42,743 nucleotides of DNA from an uncultured Clostridia bacterium (GTDB lineage Bacteria > Bacillota > Clostridia > Lachnospirales > Bianqueaceae), in the NCBI GenBank assembly GCA_944376225.1, contig CALWBZ010000066.1, forward strand, positions 1 through 42,743, read 5' to 3'. The notes beneath the pieces are model-generated. The model did not search any database. It was not told the DNA's origin and saw nothing but the letters and a program-made list of their open reading frames with translations. Both the position numbers and the translations under genes were made by a program. This document shows positions 8,254 through 17,655 of this stretch, piece after piece. Within the stretch, counting starts at the first letter, position 1. Every line of letters starts with the position of its first letter.

Positions 8254-9407
8254 TGTGATGTAAATAGATATGACCCAAAAGAGGAAGGATCTGTCCGATG
8301 AGGTAAAAACGGTTTTCATTTGCGTTGTGGCAAAGCCGCTGCGCAAATGGAAAGCCCGCCAAGGCCGTTAGGCCTCGGCTAGCTTTTCCTGCAATAGCCG
8401 CAGCGGACTCCTTCCGCCGAGTGTGCGCATAGGCTTATTGTTGCTCCAGTTAAGGTGCTCCGCAAGCTTTTTGTTGAGCTCTTTAATGTCCGAGAACTTC
8501 TCCCAGTCATAGAAGTATCTCTGGTCGTTCCTGTGGCTTCGCTCTACCTTCCCATTGTGCCATGGCGTTCTTGGTGGTATGAGCTTGTGGTTGATCCCTA
8601 GTTCCGCCAGCGCCGTATCAAATGGACATTCTTTTTCCTCGCTGATGTATTTGTAGGTAAACTCCGTGCCGTTGTCCGTCTGCACTGTCTGGATCTTAAA
8701 CGGAAATACCTTTATCAGCATCTTTAGAAATTTTACCGAGTTTTCCGGCGTATGCTCTTCAAATTCATACACAAACCGAAACCGCGTACATTCATCTATC
8801 GCTGTCCACTGGTACATCCGTTTGCCATCTCGTTTCGCTGCTCCCTTAAGGCAGCAATACGGCACTTCTTTTACATCTATCTGCACTTTCTCCCCTGGAA
8901 CCGTCATGTCCGGATACCTCCGGTCATGTTTGCGGGGCGGTTTTCCCTTCTCCTTCCCACCGCATAGCCCCATCCGCTTGGCGGCATACAGAAAACCGCT
9001 GTAGCTGCGGCTATACCCTTTCTCCTGAGCTGCCATGTACGCGCCTTCCCATCCGCAGCGGAAGTATTTCTCTTTGATTCCTTGCTTGATCAGTTCCTCT
9101 TCCGCTGCCGTATGCTGCTTTGGATGGCTGTGCGGTCGGTGTGATCCCTCCCGCAGCGATTGCCATGTCCCGTCGTATCGCTTGCTCCATCGTGTTACGC
9201 TTGACAAGCTTACTCCGTATATCTTCGCCGCAAAGCTTTTACCTTTTCGTATTGCTAGCTTCACTACTGCTTGACGATGTCGGGCTTCTTGTGTTATCTT
9301 ATTCATGAGAAGTCTGCTCCTTTGGGTGTATTTGTTTTGTGGTAAATTCATTATACCACATCGGAGCTTTGACTTCTCTTTTTCTTGGGTCATATCATTT
9401 TAGCACA
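8254..9407 (-). mobile_element. Insertion sequence with integrase-type transposase
   Basis: A single transposase gene is bracketed by inverted ends. The left end reads TGTGATG then GATATGACCCAA (8267-8278); the right end, reverse complemented, reads TGTGCTA then GATATGACCCAA (9385-9396 on the + strand). The 12-bp core is identical, while the outer bases differ by a small indel, so the exact left edge is uncertain by a few bases. I see no clear target duplication, which suggests an old insertion. A hairpin (8317-8324 with 8342-8349) lies between the transposase stop and the left end. Confidence 0.75.
8368..9306 (-). CDS. IS transposase with HTH and DDE integrase core
   Basis: The 312-residue product begins MNKITQEARHRQ at 9306, preceded by AAAGGAG at 10-base spacing; an upstream in-frame ATG lies within the terminal repeat and is unlikely to be used. 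Residues about 15-45 form a helix-turn-helix (KSFAAKIYGVSLSSVTRWSKRY). The rve integrase core shows the DDE triad in VQIDVKEVP, TVQTDNGTEF and NGKVERSHR. This domain order fits IS481/IS3-like families with a single ORF. The reading frame is intact and both ends are present, so the element may still be able to move. Confidence 0.88.
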   Translation of the reverse strand: MNKITQEARHRQAVVKLAIRKGKSFAAKIYGVSLSSVTRWSKRYDGTWQSLREGSHRPHSHPKQHTAAEEELIKQGIKEKYFRCGWEGAYMAAQEKGYSRSYSGFLYAAKRMGLCGGKEKGKPPRKHDRRYPDMTVPGEKVQIDVKEVPYCCLKGAAKRDGKRMYQWTAIDECTRFRFVYEFEEHTPENSVKFLKMLIKVFPFKIQTVQTDNGTEFTYKYISEEKECPFDTALAELGINHKLIPPRTPWHNGKVERSHRNDQRYFYDWEKFSDIKELNKKLAEHLNWSNNKPMRTLGGRSPLRLLQEKLAEA

Positions 9408-9418
9408 TACACGACAAG

Positions 9419-9453
9419 AAAAGGCGATACTTGGTTTTTACAACCAGGTAGCG
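9419..9453. terminator. Hairpin terminator between IS and ATPase gene
   Basis: AAAGGCG..TGGTT pairs with AACCA..CGCCTTT around TTTAC, with T-rich flanks on both strands. It lies directly after the stop of the DUF4143 ATPase gene on the minus strand and can end its transcript. Confidence 0.7.
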
Positions 9454-9461
9454 CCTTTTTT

Positions 9462-10802
9462 CTATCCATTTTGTGTTTCCAACGCCAAACCAATCAACCG
9501 ATCCGTCTGGTCAGCCATAAACAGCGGAATGTTCAGCACATCATCGTCCAGCTTCAGATTATCAAGCGAGAAGCGAACACGGAGTTTCACTTTATCCGGG
9601 AACAATTCCTTGAATTTTCTGAGACTCTTGCTCGCCAAATTTGCTTCGGACTTTACCTCAACAGGGAAAATGTCATTGTCTCGTTGAATCAGAAAATCCA
9701 CTTCATAGGGAGGATTATTCTGAGACCAATAGCGAGGCAACACCTCAAACTGTGTAATTAAAGTTTGCAGTACATAGTTTTCGGTCAAGGCACCCTTAAA
9801 CTCGGTGAACAGGCGGTTGCCCTCACCGAATGCCGTAGGGGCAAGCTGCGCCAGACGGCGAAGCAGTCCCACATCCACCAAATAGAGTTTGAAAGCAGAC
9901 AGATCATCATAAGCGGCAATAGGAAGACCGGGGGCGCTGCTGCGGTAAATCTTATGCACCAAGCGGGAATCTACCAACCATTGCAGAGCGTCCTCGTATT
10001 CACGGGCTCTTGCACCTTCTTTTACAACCTTATAGATAAATTTCTTGTTCTCTCTTGCCAACTGAGAAGGAACAGATTTCCAGATCATAGAGATCTTAGG
10101 AAACTCAGTGAGGTTCGGATGCTTGGCAAAGTCACGCTCGTAAGCACCGATGATATCGGACAAAGCTTCCTGCATGGCAGATACATCACGAGCCTCCGTC
10201 CACATCTTTACCGATTCCGGCATACCGCCGGTGACGTAATACATCTTTAATTTCTCATACAACGGATTGAAAAAAGCATCAGGAATCGGATCAAGTGTAT
10301 CCACACTCTCCAAGTATTTCACAAGGTTCTCATCACCGTTTGCAAGAAGAAACTCGGTAAATGTCATCGGGTCGATCTGCATGAAGTTAACCTTTCCCAC
10401 AGGGAAAGAAGATGGCTTAGCCAAAGCAATACCCAACAGAGAACCCGCACAGGCAATATGATATTGCGGAGCATTCTCATAGAAATACTTCATAGCGTTG
10501 ATGACCTTGGGGCAGTCTTGCACCTCGTCAAAAATGATGAGCGTCTTTTCGGGCAAGATCTTATAGCCGCTTGCCAGCATCAGATTCTGCAAAATCCGAT
10601 CCACATCTTTGGTAGTTTCAAAAAATTGCTTATATTCCTCGTTTTCATCAAAGTTGAAATAAGCGATATTTTCATAATAGCGTCTGCCGAACTCTTTCAG
10701 AATCCAGGTCTTTCCCACCTGGCGCACGCCCTTCAAAATCAGCGGCTTGCGATAGGGTGAAGTCTTCCATTCCAGCAGTTTATTCAAAATCAATCGTTCC
10801 AT
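9462..10802 (-). CDS. AAA family ATPase with DUF4143 domain
   Basis: This 446-residue protein has an N-terminal P-loop domain (ILKGVRQVGKTWILKEFG with Walker A near residues 26-33, LIIFDEVQDCPKV as Walker B) followed by the DUF4143 region with a PD-(D/E)XK-like block VDFLIQRDNDIFPVEVKSE near the C-terminus. The family is common as a solitary, variable gene in gut Firmicutes and Bacteroidetes and its role is unknown; toxin or defence roles have been suggested. The frame is intact. It is a single-gene unit with its own promoter and terminator, and its promoter overlaps a 13-bp direct repeat that could be an autoregulatory site. A remnant of a related ATPase lies at 331-732. Confidence 0.88.
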   Translation of the reverse strand: MERLILNKLLEWKTSPYRKPLILKGVRQVGKTWILKEFGRRYYENIAYFNFDENEEYKQFFETTKDVDRILQNLMLASGYKILPEKTLIIFDEVQDCPKVINAMKYFYENAPQYHIACAGSLLGIALAKPSSFPVGKVNFMQIDPMTFTEFLLANGDENLVKYLESVDTLDPIPDAFFNPLYEKLKMYYVTGGMPESVKMWTEARDVSAMQEALSDIIGAYERDFAKHPNLTEFPKISMIWKSVPSQLARENKKFIYKVVKEGARAREYEDALQWLVDSRLVHKIYRSSAPGLPIAAYDDLSAFKLYLVDVGLLRRLAQLAPTAFGEGNRLFTEFKGALTENYVLQTLITQFEVLPRYWSQNNPPYEVDFLIQRDNDIFPVEVKSEANLASKSLRKFKELFPDKVKLRVRFSLDNLKLDDDVLNIPLFMADQTDRLIGLALETQNG

Positions 10803-10815
10803 AAAAGCGCCCCCT

Positions 10816-10886
10816 TCACACTATTATTGGAGTTTTGAGGTTCATAATCACACTATTATTATACTCGAAATTTGTGAATAAATCAA
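10816..10886 (-). promoter_or_regulatory. Promoter and direct-repeat operator of the ATPase gene
   Basis: On the minus strand TTGATT (10881-10886) and TATAAT (10858-10863) are spaced 17 bases. A 13-bp direct repeat TCACACTATTATT occurs at 10816-10828 and 10848-10860, 32 bases apart (about three helical turns); the second copy overlaps the -10 region. The geometry fits binding of one dimer to two sites. Confidence 0.6.
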
Positions 10887-10985
10887 CCAATTTTATTGTC
10901 TCCATACGATATCTCATAAAATTGGAAAAAGTGTACTATCCCATCTCCCGCGCGCATATACATGATAGTATGGGGAGGTGTGTAT

Positions 10986-11798
10986 ATGGATCGTATTCTT
11001 TTTCTTTTGGACTCTTTGTCGGATGTTCCCTCTTCTCGTGTGCTGGGACAATGGATTATGAACTTGCAGCAGCGAGGCCACCTGGTACAGATCTGTCTGC
11101 GAACCGATCGGGAGGCCCAGGATCAATATCTTCCTTTTTGCCCCTGTAAGGTAATCCCTCGCCCTGTTCTTTCTCCCATTTCCAGCCTGTACCCTTCGCT
11201 ATATTACGGACGCTATACCAATCTGGTGATCGCCGATCAGAGTTCCTTTTCCATGGGGTGCCTTTCTCTTTTTCCTGGGACATGCCGGAAAGCCGCCTGG
11301 ATCGGTCAGGATATCCGCCGCTTCACGCCGCGCCTCCTTACCCTTTATCAAAAGTGTGATCAGATCTTTTGTTCTTCGGACAGGCTTCGTGAGGAGTTTC
11401 AGAAATATTTCTTCCGTTCGGGACGCCTGCAAACCCTCTGTCTGCCTAAACAAGAACTGCCGCCTCGGCGCGTCTTTCTTTACAGCCATTGTATCTCCGC
11501 GTCCCTCCTAAACCTTCTCCAGTCTCTTCAGGATCCGCGCTGGGAACTCTGGATATGGGGAGACCTTGATCCTCGCTGGCAGGACTCCCTCGCCGCTCTT
11601 CACGCCACCCTTTTGTCCCCTCTCCCCGGTTACGCGCCGCTGCCGCCGGCGGATCTGATCCTCGGGCCGGAACCCGTGGATGAGGAAAAACTGCCCTCCA
11701 GGATGGGGCAGATGCTTCGCCATCCGCTTCTCCCCTCTACTGACATTCCAAGTCTCGCAAAGGAGCCCCTTCATGCAATATATCATTTATCCCCATAA
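10986..11798 (+). CDS. Glycosyltransferase-like protein (GT-B fold suspected)
   Basis: The start at 10986 is chosen because GGGGAGGTG lies 6 bases upstream; an ATG 24 bases earlier has no RBS. The 270-residue product begins ILFLLDSLSDVPSSRVLGQW, resembling the first Rossmann strand and helix of GT4-type glycosyltransferases, and has the typical middle element CDQIFCSSDRLREEFQKYF and a late strand WELWIWGDLD. It is shorter than usual GT-B enzymes and lacks a clear donor-binding EX7E motif, so activity is uncertain. It overlaps the next gene by 26 bases, implying coupled expression and a shared surface-polysaccharide task. A 7-bp inverted repeat (10934-10940 with 10964-10970) stands before the RBS. 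Confidence 0.5.
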   Translation: MDRILFLLDSLSDVPSSRVLGQWIMNLQQRGHLVQICLRTDREAQDQYLPFCPCKVIPRPVLSPISSLYPSLYYGRYTNLVIADQSSFSMGCLSLFPGTCRKAAWIGQDIRRFTPRLLTLYQKCDQIFCSSDRLREEFQKYFFRSGRLQTLCLPKQELPPRRVFLYSHCISASLLNLLQSLQDPRWELWIWGDLDPRWQDSLAALHATLLSPLPGYAPLPPADLILGPEPVDEEKLPSRMGQMLRHPLLPSTDIPSLAKEPLHAIYHLSP

Positions 11799-12813
11799 CG
11801 GCAGCGCCGACCACGGCGCGGAAGCCCGGCTGCGCAGCCTCCTGGGACAGCTCGCCTCCCTTCCCGTAGCCCTCTACTCGGAATCTCCGGAGGAAGACCT
11901 GCGCTACTGGCCCCATCCCTCTTTTTCCTTTCACCGCGCTCCTATGCGGCCTCCCGACTTCTCCCCGTCCCAAACCATGGTTCTGTCCTTTCAAGGCGAG
12001 CACCCCCTGCTCTTTCCCCGCAAGATTCATCATCCCCACCAGGTTCTCTTGGGCGCCTGTCCGCCCTCTTCTTTGCCGCTTTGCGAATGTCCCCCTCTAT
12101 TTTCCCGTTTTTCCCTTCTGATGCCCTACGACCAAAGGTCCTATCAGACGCTGTGTCGAATCCATCCGAACGTCGTATATTGTCCTGATCCTCTCTTCCT
12201 TTCTATTTCTTCTTCTTTTCTTCTGCCTTCTTCCCTATCCTCCCATCCCTTCGTCCTGCTCTCTCTAGATCCTGCCCAGGCGTCGTCCTCCCCTCTCCTC
12301 TTCGACAGTATCGTTCAGATGACGCGATATCTTCTGGATACGACCTCCTGGTATATCGCTCTCGTCCCCTTTGTCTGTCAGAAGAACCATCAGGACAGCC
12401 CCCTTCTCGAGTCCCTATATCAAATCTACCGGCATAGCGGCCGGGTGATCCTCCTTCCGGAAATGACCTCCCGCCGCGTCCATTATCTTTGTGAAAAAGC
12501 CCGTTTCGTCATTACCGCTTACCCGGCGGAGGCGATTTTAGCTTATCAAGCCGCGACCCCTACCCTTTTACTGCACGACTCTCCCCGAGCCCTCTCCATC
12601 GCCAAAGAACTCTTGGGCGAAAGGCGCTGTCATGTGATCGACCCCCCATCCGTCACCGACGATCAGGGGATGGTTCGCGCCCTACGGTCACTGATAGCGG
12701 ATGAACGACGGGCGCGCCGTGAACTCGCCGAACGAATCCCCCTCTATCAGGATCGCGTCTCCTTCTTTCGTCAGGCCCTGAGAGCGCTGCAATCTCCTAT
12801 GAAATATGGCTGA
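11773..12813 (+). CDS. Polysaccharide pyruvyl transferase-like protein
   Basis: The start at 11773 is favoured by AAAGGAG 8 bases upstream, inside the preceding gene. The 346-residue product follows the outline of the PS_pyruv_trans family: an N-terminal HNGSADHGAEARLRSLL loop, a middle PDPLFLS element, and a C-terminal block FVITAYPAEAILAYQAATPT that replaces the usual R-L-H-ALILA-AGVP segment, followed by DSPRALSIAKELLG. The conserved Arg and His of that segment are missing, so it may have lost or changed activity. Together with its partner it might modify a cell-wall polymer, but no other capsule or S-layer gene is near. It ends inside a hairpin terminator. Confidence 0.5.
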   Translation: MQYIIYPHNGSADHGAEARLRSLLGQLASLPVALYSESPEEDLRYWPHPSFSFHRAPMRPPDFSPSQTMVLSFQGEHPLLFPRKIHHPHQVLLGACPPSSLPLCECPPLFSRFSLLMPYDQRSYQTLCRIHPNVVYCPDPLFLSISSSFLLPSSLSSHPFVLLSLDPAQASSSPLLFDSIVQMTRYLLDTTSWYIALVPFVCQKNHQDSPLLESLYQIYRHSGRVILLPEMTSRRVHYLCEKARFVITAYPAEAILAYQAATPTLLLHDSPRALSIAKELLGERRCHVIDPPSVTDDQGMVRALRSLIADERRARRELAERIPLYQDRVSFFRQALRALQSPMKYG

Positions 12814-12835
12814 GCCCATTTGGACTCAGCCATTT
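12807..12835. terminator. Terminator after the pyruvyltransferase-like gene
   Basis: TGGCTGAG pairs with CTCAGCCA (12807-12814 and 12825-12832), followed by TTTT. The stop codon lies in the stem. It also separates the convergent Ser-rich lipoprotein gene. Confidence 0.65.
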
Positions 12836-12853
12836 TCCTGTCAGTTTATTCGA

Positions 12854-13225
12854 TTAGGCCGCCGCGCTGCTTTCTGAAGCGGAAGAATCCGCGTCGGAAG
12901 CGTCTTCAATCGCGGACTGTTCCGAGCCGTCGGAGTTCTCGCTGCCCGACTCTTCCGCGGAAGAATCATCCGCCACAGAAGAATCATCCGCGGAACTGTC
13001 TTCGGAGGCAGACGAGCTGTCTTCCTTGGAACTATTCGCCTTGGAGCTTTCCTCCTTAGAACTGTCCGCCTTGGAACTCTCTTCCTTAGAGCTCTCCTCT
13101 CGGCTGCTGTTCGTCGTGGTCTTGCTGCTGTTGTTCGTGCTCGAGTTATCGCCCGATGAACAAGCCATGAGCCCCAAGGACAGGATCATCACGCAGCATA
13201 ATACCATCAAAACTTTTCCTTTCAT
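12854..13225 (-). CDS. Serine-rich low-complexity lipoprotein
   Basis: This 123-residue product has a signal peptide with a clear lipobox LMAC, lipidated Cys at residue 22. The entire mature part is low-complexity: Ser-rich repeats of the type SSKEESSKADSS change into acidic DDSSVADDSSAEES, then an Ala/Ser tail. No folded domain is visible. GGGAGG is 10-11 bases before the ATG. Such proteins may act as flexible surface linkers, charged wall spacers or targets of modification, but nothing here decides between these. The repeats use several Ser codons, so simple recent slippage is not the only source. It is a single gene with no obvious functional partner. Confidence 0.75.
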   Translation of the reverse strand: MKGKVLMVLCCVMILSLGLMACSSGDNSSTNNSSKTTTNSSREESSKEESSKADSSKEESSKANSSKEDSSSASEDSSADDSSVADDSSAEESGSENSDGSEQSAIEDASDADSSASESSAAA

Positions 13226-13352
13226 TGTTTTTTCCTCCCTTTCTTGTCCTGCATTGACAAGATTTTTATCATCTAAATGATGACAGGGCTATTATACAAA
13301 GATCTCGAGAGGATTTCAAGAAACAGTCCGTTAGCGTTTTGTAACCTTTCTA

Positions 13353-14336
13353 TTAATCAGTCCTTACAGAGACTTCCCCCGACTGAAGCCGTATGTCTCC
13401 GCCTTGATCCAGCGCCACAAGGAGCGATCCGTCGTCGCAAATCTCCTTGGCTACGCCCGTATAATCCTTCTCTTCCTTATGGAAACGTACATTCTTTCCC
13501 AGGATGAAACACCGTTTTCGGTACTCTTCCATATGCCGGTGGCTCCCCAGCTCCTCCGCGTGTCCCAGCACCTCGTTCAGAAGGTTCGCCGCCAGTTCGT
13601 TTTTCGGAATACTCTTTTCTCCCGGCTCAAAGACCGGGCCGGCGATCTGCCTGACTTCCGGTGGAAAAGCCTCTGGCGGCGTAGTCACGTTGATGCCGAT
13701 GCCAAGCACCAGGCTGTCGATCATTCCCGTCTCCACGTCCGAAACGGCCTCCGTCAGAATGCCGCAGACTTTTTTGCCGTTCAGAAAGATATCGTTGACC
13801 CATTTGATCATGGGCTTTTTATCCGACCCCTTCTCGATGGCCCGGCATACCGAAACCGCCGCCAGCGTCGTCACGTCCACCGCCAGCGATGCCGACACGC
13901 AAGGACGCAGCAGGACGGACATATAGAGTCCCCCTTCCTGGGGGGAGGCGAAGCTTCGTCCCAGACGGCCCCGCCCCGCCGTCTGCGCCCGGGCGATCAC
14001 CACCGTATTATGGGGCGCGCCCTCCGCCGCCAGGCGTTTGACCTCTTGATTCGTGGAATCCAGCCGATCATGAACCCATATGGGGATATCCTTCCACCTC
14101 GAGTCCAGAAAAGGCCGAATCCCCTCCCGGCTGAGAATATCGCTTTCCAAAGCCAGACAATATCCCCGCCTGGGCATAGAATCGATCTGATATCCCTCCT
14201 CCTGGAGTCCTTGTATCGTCTTCCAGACCGCCGCCCGGGAGACTCCGATGCCCGCCGCCAGTTCCTCGCCGGATACGTATTCCCCCTTATGGGCCTCCAG
14301 ACATTCCACAATATGTTGCCTTACCGTCACAGTCAT
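13353..14336 (-). CDS. birA: Bifunctional biotin ligase / biotin operon repressor
   Basis: The enzyme activates biotin with ATP and attaches it to biotin carboxyl-carrier proteins; its N-terminal winged helix (residues about 5-60, with VSGEELAAGIGVSRAAVWKTIQ) lets it repress biotin genes. The ligase core shows GRGRLGRSFASPQEGGLY (biotin/ATP loop), KWVNDIFLNGKKVCGIL and GIGINV. KWVND replaces the more usual KWPND. I start it at 14336 (327 residues, near the family length, GGAGG close upstream); a GTG at 14372 would add 12 residues and is the alternative. It stands alone between the lipoprotein and gdhA; biotin synthesis genes are not seen in the window. Confidence 0.92.
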   Translation of the reverse strand: MTVTVRQHIVECLEAHKGEYVSGEELAAGIGVSRAAVWKTIQGLQEEGYQIDSMPRRGYCLALESDILSREGIRPFLDSRWKDIPIWVHDRLDSTNQEVKRLAAEGAPHNTVVIARAQTAGRGRLGRSFASPQEGGLYMSVLLRPCVSASLAVDVTTLAAVSVCRAIEKGSDKKPMIKWVNDIFLNGKKVCGILTEAVSDVETGMIDSLVLGIGINVTTPPEAFPPEVRQIAGPVFEPGEKSIPKNELAANLLNEVLGHAEELGSHRHMEEYRKRCFILGKNVRFHKEEKDYTGVAKEICDDGSLLVALDQGGDIRLQSGEVSVRTD

Positions 14337-14390
14337 TCTCCTCCGGTTTTCCAGTAAAAAGGGCGTGTTCACGCCTCTCTTTCCTTTATG

Positions 14391-14432
14391 AAAATAATGT
14401 CCCCTGCCGCCGCGTAAAGGGCAGGGGACATT
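14391..14432 (-). terminator. Terminator of gdhA
   Basis: A perfect 13-bp stem (14396-14408 with 14420-14432) with an 11-base loop is followed on the minus strand by ATTTTCAT. It ends the gdhA transcript just before birA. Confidence 0.85.
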
Positions 14433-14458
14433 GTCGTCATTTCTCTATGTCTTACAAA

Positions 14459-15871
<1,413 letters not shown>

Positions 15872-16012
15872 TCAAAAACCAAAATCTTTTCTCTTCTTCT
15901 CCTTCCGAATCAATTCGACTTACAAATATACCGCTCCCGCCGTAAATATTGACGTTTTTTCCTTTCAGAAGGAAAAGCTCTTTTGAATTATTTTTTTTAT
16001 TTCCTGCAAATC

Positions 16013-16852
16013 TTAGATCTCCACTTCTCCTGTGAAGACGGTCTCGGCCGGCCCGGTCATCCAAACCGTATGTCCGTCCCAGCGAATCTTTAGGTCGCCG
16101 CCCCGCAGGCGCACGGTGATTTCTTCATTCTCCTCGCAATATCCGCAGCGAATCGCCGCCACCGCGCTGGCACAGGCTCCCGTGCCGCAGGCCATGGTCT
16201 CTCCGCTGCCCCTCTCCCATACCCGCATCTGAAGCGTGTGAGGATCGATCACGCGGATGAACTCCGTATTGACGCCCTCCGGGAAGATCTCGTTTTTCTC
16301 GAATCCCGGTCCGATTTTGGGAAGATCCAGCTCCTCCGGATCCTGACAGAAGACGACGCAATGGGGATTCCCCATAGACACACAGGCGATCTCCCACTCC
16401 CTGCCGTCCACGACAACCGGCCGCCGGATCACCTCTTCTCCCTCAAGACGCACGGGAATCTGCTCCGGCGAAAAACCCGCCCGGCCCATATCCACCGTGA
16501 TCCGCGCCGCTTTCCCGTCCTCCTCCTGAATCCGCAGCGTCCGCATGCCGCTCAGCGTCTCGATCTCCAACCTTTCCTTACGCGCGAGGCCGCTGTCGTA
16601 CAGATATTTTCCCACGCAGCGAATACCGTTGCCGCACATCTTTCCCTCGCTGCCGTCCTGATTGAAGATCCGCATCTTTCCGTCTCCCCTATCCGACGGT
16701 TCGATCAGGATAATGCCGTCTCCCCCGATGCCGAAATGATACCGAGACAGTCTCCTGCTCACTTCCTCCGGATTCGGCAGCGCGTCCTGAAAACAGTCGA
16801 AATAGATATAGTCGTTGCCGCAGCCATGCATCTTCACAAAATTCCTCTTCAT
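16013..16852 (-). CDS. dapF: Diaminopimelate epimerase
   Basis: The 279-residue enzyme converts LL- to meso-diaminopimelate for lysine and peptidoglycan synthesis. Both catalytic cysteines are present: Cys73 in KMCGNGIRCVG and Cys222 in MACGTGACASA, with GNPHCVVF and KMHGCGNDY as additional marks. The start at 16852 is preceded by GAGGGAGG at 8 bases; the earlier in-frame ATG lacks this spacing. It stands 220 bases upstream of gdhA on the same strand, but the gdhA promoter lies between, so they are probably separate units. Confidence 0.95.
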   Translation of the reverse strand: MKRNFVKMHGCGNDYIYFDCFQDALPNPEEVSRRLSRYHFGIGGDGIILIEPSDRGDGKMRIFNQDGSEGKMCGNGIRCVGKYLYDSGLARKERLEIETLSGMRTLRIQEEDGKAARITVDMGRAGFSPEQIPVRLEGEEVIRRPVVVDGREWEIACVSMGNPHCVVFCQDPEELDLPKIGPGFEKNEIFPEGVNTEFIRVIDPHTLQMRVWERGSGETMACGTGACASAVAAIRCGYCEENEEITVRLRGGDLKIRWDGHTVWMTGPAETVFTGEVEI

Positions 16853-16985
16853 GCTCTCTGCCTCCCTCAATGTACTGTCGCGCCTAATATACCATGTTTG
16901 CGGGAAAATGTAAAGGCCGGAAATTTTGGTGTATGGGGATCCTCCGTATTCAACTGTTTAAGGAAAATATTTTGAAAATAATTTG

Positions 16986-17010
16986 CAAAAAAGAGGAGCC
17001 TTTCGGCTCC
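16986..17010 (-). terminator. Terminator of hsp20
   Basis: GGAGCC and GGCTCC (16995-17000, 17005-17010) form a stem with a four-base loop, followed on the minus strand by TCTTTTTTGC. It lies just beyond the hsp20 stop codon. Confidence 0.8.
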
Positions 17011-17016
17011 CGTTCT

Positions 17017-17460
17017 TTACTCTATGGTGATATACTTCTTTGTCTCCACCTTCGCCTGCTCCTTTTTCGGGATGGACAGCTTCAAGATTCCGTCCTCAAA
17101 CTTCGCGGAAATCTCCTGTTCGGTCACATTCTCTCCGACATAAAAGCTCCGGCTGCAAGACCCGCAGTACCTCTCCTGACGGATGTACTGTCCTTTCTTG
17201 TCATCCTCCTTCTTCTCCATTCCCTTGGCTGCGGAGATCGTCAGATATCCATTTTCCACCTGAGCCTTAATGTCTTCTTTCTTAAAGCCGGGCAGATCCA
17301 CGTCCAGCTCGTAGCTGTTCTCCGTCTCCCGTATATCGGTACGCATCAGATTCTTCGCATGCTTTCCAAACACGGGATTGTGGCCTCCGAATAATTCTCT
17401 CTCCATCGGGAACTCAAACCAATCATCCAGCAGATTCTCTCCAAAAATACTTGGTAACAT
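17017..17460 (-). CDS. hsp20: Small heat-shock protein, Hsp20/alpha-crystallin family
   Basis: The 147-residue chaperone binds unfolding proteins without ATP. The alpha-crystallin domain runs from about residue 40 (RTDIRETENSYELDVDLPGFKKEDI) to the C-terminus, with the conserved FEDGILKLSIPK strand. A short Cys-containing insert (RYCGSCSRSF) replaces the usual RXYGXFXRSF segment, so two cysteines sit in the domain, which is uncommon. The gene is monocistronic and its promoter carries a CIRCE element, so it should be repressed by HrcA and induced by heat or protein damage. Confidence 0.93.
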   Translation of the reverse strand: MLPSIFGENLLDDWFEFPMERELFGGHNPVFGKHAKNLMRTDIRETENSYELDVDLPGFKKEDIKAQVENGYLTISAAKGMEKKEDDKKGQYIRQERYCGSCSRSFYVGENVTEQEISAKFEDGILKLSIPKKEQAKVETKKYITIE

Positions 17461-17556
17461 ATGTCATTCCTCCAATGCTTTTTTTCTTGTTTGGCCTTGA
17501 TATCGGAGCGGCTCTCCGGATTCCGGGATCCCTTTCCTTTCCCTTCATCTGCTCCT

Positions 17557-17584
17557 ATTATACACCCGTTGTTAGCACTGTCAA
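17557..17584 (-). promoter_or_regulatory. Promoter of hsp20
   Basis: TTGACA (17579-17584) and TATAAT (17557-17562) are both perfect consensus with 16-base spacing on the minus strand. The -35 box lies inside the CIRCE element. Confidence 0.85.
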
Positions 17585-17598
17585 GAGGTGAGTGCTAA
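17572..17598. promoter_or_regulatory. CIRCE operator (HrcA site)
   Basis: TTAGCACTG, nine bases, GAGTGCTAA matches the CIRCE consensus TTAGCACTC-N9-GAGTGCTAA with a single mismatch. It overlaps the -35 box of the hsp20 promoter, so bound HrcA would block polymerase. Confidence 0.92.
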
Positions 17599-17655
17599 TA
17601 TTCATAATTGTTTCACAATTTTAATCTTTTGTTAAAATTTTCAGATAATTCATGG

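Noticed and set aside
15955..15980. Terminator after dapF
   Set aside because: A short TTTTCCTT/AAAGGAAAA hairpin is there, but it is followed by A-rich rather than T-rich sequence on the relevant strand.
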